Part shown: in pieces, positions 61,087-64,000 of the stretch
How the letters are laid out: each line of letters begins with the position of its first letter
How positions within the stretch are numbered: the stretch's first letter is position 1
Assembly (NCBI GenBank): GCA_032207245.1
Contig: CM063507.1
Coordinates: 94,118,046 to 94,182,045, forward strand
Direction: 5' to 3'
DNA from: Pardosa pseudoannulata
Taxonomy: Eukaryota > Arthropoda > Arachnida > Araneae > Lycosidae
Length of the DNA: 64,000 nt
The notes under the pieces: generated by a model
Databases searched by the model: none
Told to the model about the DNA's origin: nothing
Seen by the model: only the letters and a program-made list of their open reading frames with translations
Program-made: the position numbers and the translations under genes

Positions 61087-61365
61087 TTATTTAGACAACA
61101 TACACTCTCTAACTCTTCGGCGAAACAGCCCCTGGGGGACCAGGGCTACGGGGCCAATCTCCGTTTTCAAGACCAAGGGCCCTGGGATACGAAGTCTATG
61201 TTCCGGTTAGGTGGTCAACCTTACGCGGAACTTCCAACAATTTCTCTACCCACTGTAGGGATGAAAGGCTGAGTCACCTTTCCCAGTCCGGCGATCGAAC
61301 CTTGGACCTGTGTCGTGAGAGCGCGAAGCTCTACCCGAACGCTACTGGGCTTATTTAGACAACAT
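61087..61365 (-). mobile_element. GC-rich tRNA-derived SINE
   Basis: Element 61102-61350 on the minus strand. The tRNA-like head starts GCCCAGTAGCGTTCGGGTAG at 61350 and contains B box GGTTCGATCGCC; its end ACTGGG could pair with CCCAGT. The body is GC-rich, unlike the CAAAC-tailed SINE. The 15-bp TTATTTAGACAACAT flanks both sides (61087-61101 and 61351-61365), indicating a young insertion. Confidence 0.92.
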
Positions 61366-61599
61366 TGTTTAGTTAAATTTTGATTTGATTTTTTAAGTTT
61401 AACATAATTTTTTTATAATAATAGGTAAAATAATCTATTTTTATTAAAAAGTAGGCATTAAGCTAGAAAAAAACTACTCATAATGTAACATCTACCTAAA
61501 TAATAACAGTATAAATGTGAACATTCTATAGAAAACCAATGAATTTGACCAAAAAATAAGAAAAAATAACTTACCCAGCAAATAGGGAACCAGTATACA

Positions 61600-62194
61600 A
61601 ACACGCTAAAAATTTATTGGTTTTTTTGCAAGTTCGTTTAAAATGTCTTCTACAGCTGGGGGAAATTGTCTATGAATGTTTAACACATTACATGCGGGAG
61701 TGGGAGATTACCCACTTGGCGTGCCAATCGTTATTTGCAGGAGCAAGTAATCTTCCTTTTGCGCAGAGTGTGTGTTATCGGCGGAAAGGGATATCACCCG
61801 GGGCCATCGGGATCACGATGGCCCAGAATCACCACTATTTTTCATCTAAATTTCGTCGGATTCCCCCTCTACGAGAGTACTACCACATTCGCCAAGCCCG
61901 CATATAATGTGTTAAGAGCGCCAATCCATTCATTCTATTATTGCCAGTTGATTTTCGTAAATAAGTCTTTAAACAGCGTAAAGTCAAAAGGGATCTTTCG
62001 TTTGCACTCGTTGAAATAGGTAGATATATTAATAATTTTTTTTGGATTCGTTTGAATGCCCCCAAATAAGTGCTCGTACAAGAGCTCTCGTTATCTGTTT
62101 GGATTTTCGTTGGTTCGTCGTTTTTGTTTTCACTGTTGCACTGTGACATATATCTCGACTGGTTGAGATAAATGGCTAGAGATATGTCAACCAT
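61600..62194 (-). pseudogene. hAT transposase C-terminus split by a piggyBac-like element
   Basis: On the minus strand, residues before the break include FKRIQKKLLIYLPISTSANE, RSLLTLRCLKTYLR and NRMNGLALL, the hAT dimerisation domain. The frame enters the miniature element at 61911. Beyond it, at 61683-61605, the expected continuation resumes (NIHRQFPPAVEDILNELAKK) and ends in TAG. Removing the insert and one TTAA leaves an uninterrupted frame. Upstream of 62194 no further transposase was recognised. Confidence 0.88.
61680..61915. mobile_element. piggyBac-like miniature element, nested in hAT
   Basis: The 228-bp element 61684-61911 sits between TTAA sites (61680-61683 and 61912-61915). Ends CACATTACATGCGGG and CCCGCATATAATGTG are imperfect inverted repeats (13 of 15). 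It is non-coding and interrupts the hAT transposase tail. Confidence 0.9.
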
Positions 62195-62574
62195 TTATAG
62201 AATATGGTATCAAGCTCCTCTCGCTGGCGACTTCTCACGTCACTAACCGTAAAACCATACAGAAAGCATTCATTTTTCGTGGGAATACTGACTTTTATTT
62301 AGAAATATCATGCACAGGTAAATAACTTTTTTTCCTTATACAGACAGTATGAAAAAGTAGAAAATGTATTTTTAGTAAAAAGGAACTATAAATTTCGAGA
62401 CAATTTTGGAGTGCGCATAAAGTATTCCTACATTAAAATAAAAATGCAAGTTTTCGGTAGGACTTTGTGAGAATTTTGTTCAGGTTTTCTACGATTGATG
62501 ATGTCATTGATCTTGTGAGCGATAAAGAATATTTTGGTACAATTTTAAACACAATCGAAAGAGTATATTCTTCA

Positions 62575-62646
62575 TACGAATACGACCATTATAACATCTT
62601 CGATATTTACGTAAATATCGAAGATGTTTTAATGGTCGTATTCGTA
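62575..62646. repeat. 72-bp near-perfect palindrome
   Basis: Two 36-bp arms meet without a spacer: TACGAATACGACCATTATAA... and its reverse complement, with one mismatch. It sits within a short open frame (62467-62673) that is probably not a gene. Confidence 0.93.
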
Positions 62647-62956
62647 AGGAAACGAATCTTAAAATTATGTTAATCTCAACAAACAGTGTTTATTTTTACT
62701 TTAATTTTTTAAATTTTTAATGAGGTTTTTTTTAGATCATAGACTGTACGAATACATTTATGTGTATTTTATGCATTTATGTGTATTTTAACTTATATAG
62801 TTTTAGATATTGTATGAATATTATTATTTCCAATTTACTTTTAGTTCAGTTTTTTTATATTTATTCCCATTTAGTATTTGTGAATTTTTACATTTAGCTA
62901 GATACATGCTGCTATATAGGGTTATGGAATTTATTCGAAATCTTAGCAGAGGTTAG

Positions 62957-62982
62957 GACTGCGATTAGCAATAATCGCAGTT
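62957..62982. repeat. Short stem-loop
   Basis: ACTGCGATTA, loop GCAA (a GNRA-type tetraloop), TAATCGCAGT: ten paired positions plus a G-U. The flank (62950-63040) is less AT-rich than its surroundings. Function unknown. Confidence 0.7.
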
Positions 62983-64000
62983 CAAACATGTTCGGCGGTT
63001 CACTGCAGAGAGGAACGGGCAGGAGGATGCAGAAAGAGAAAAACAAGTCTTAACTGTAGCTCTTTAAAAATTCTTCCTAGTTCCAAAACCAATGAATGGT
63101 GAATGACTTGATGCGAAGTTCAAATTTGTGCTAGAGACATGGAGTAATATAAAGATAATTAGAAGCAAGTTTTCCCCGAGAATTTTAACTAATTTGGCGT
63201 ATAAGTAAGATGTGTTCTTTAGCAATTCTTTGTTAAAATAATTTCTTTTTTCTTAAGGAATTTTTAATTTATAACATCTCTGACACAACGATCAAGGAAT
63301 GGTAGTTTTATTAGTGACAGCAATGGGGATTTAAAATCTTAAAGCCATGATTTGTTAAATGAAGTTTGCATGTCTCATAGTTTAGATACAATTTCTTTTT
63401 GATAGATGACATAACTTTTGTTGGCTCTCTTTGGAAAAATCTAGTTTTTTTGGAATGACAGAAATTTTTTTTACTGAAACTGTCAGGAAAATTTGCAACT
63501 AGTGAATAGTCCCAGGTTATAATGTCAGTTCTTATGTGTGTTTCTTAAAAGATTAATTTTAGTTTACATTAATCACCAGTGAAACATTCAGAACTTTCAT
63601 GGAATCTTGCTTATAGCTAATTATATCAGCATCTAAACAATAGGAGATAAGTATGCAGTATTATACTCAGTAATTTCTAGTGATAATTTAGTGAATTCAT
63701 TATGCATAAATTTCTTAATGAGTTTTAAATTTGAGGCATTTGCATCCACAAAGATTCTTCAAAGAATCCCTTACAGTAATCAGTAGCCATTCTGTGCTTG
63801 GATAAGTACTGATAATCTTGAAGGCATAAGATCTAAGGAATGCAGAGTTGTCATATTTCATTTTAGGATAGTCAGTTGTGAGGGAAAAAGAGGGAAAATT
63901 TTCCTTTTTTCCAGGGAAAAGACCGAAGGCAAAATGACTGACAGTCAGTAGAAATAATTTTATAGGAGTTTTGGAGATCTTTTGCCTTAAATAGTAATGA
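62983..64000. other. Right flank without recognised features
   Basis: AT-rich sequence to the window end. No coding frame, repeat end or RNA gene was supported. Confidence 0.5.

Noticed and set aside
61617..62019. Two overlapping + strand frames of about 95 codons
   Set aside because: They run through the piggyBac-like element and the antisense of the hAT transposase tail.
62467..62673. 68-codon frame
   Set aside because: More than a third of it is the palindrome, and there is no supporting exon structure.

Overview
The window is AT-rich eukaryotic chromosomal DNA with small exons, long introns and many transposon relics. The gene content, the style of its LINEs (C-terminal RWLG-type non-LTR ends, a jockey-like element) and the tRNA-derived SINEs suggest an arthropod, most likely an arachnid such as a spider. 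That assignment is an inference. There is no prokaryotic signature, no CRISPR array and no operon.

One host gene dominates. Thirteen exons on the + strand between 2756 and 51686 splice in frame into a 487-residue ELL-family RNA polymerase II elongation factor. The exons carry the ELL N-terminal domain (KLTDSAL motif), a winged-helix-like segment and the C-terminal occludin-homology coiled coil. The 3' end of exon 10 is not settled: two phase-compatible models exist, one of which adds an exon at 37278-37413.

The introns hold almost every class of short arthropod transposon, many with readable ends and target-site duplications. They include three copies of one tRNA-derived SINE and a diverged relative; hAT elements (one with a palindromic 8-bp duplication); pogo/Tigger-like elements flanked by TA; piggyBac-like elements flanked by TTAA, one keeping a cysteine-rich transposase tail; a tandem pair of RTE-like LINE 3' ends; and an antisense jockey-like LINE in intron 8 with a complete endonuclease-reverse transcriptase frame but a truncated, frameshifted ORF1. 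A four-copy tandem array with a strong hairpin lies in intron 5, and a 475-bp TA-rich microsatellite in intron 1.

The flanks (1-2680 and 51687-64000) carry more of the same: hAT and pogo elements, a pair of unclassified dispersed repeats, a GC-richer SINE with a 15-bp target-site duplication, and a hAT transposase tail interrupted by a 228-bp piggyBac-like element. They also contain a near-perfect 72-bp palindrome and one unrecognised minus-strand open exon at 601-931. I found no clear novel multi-gene system. The items most worth checking are the ELL exon question, the nested transposon, the palindrome and the hairpin array.
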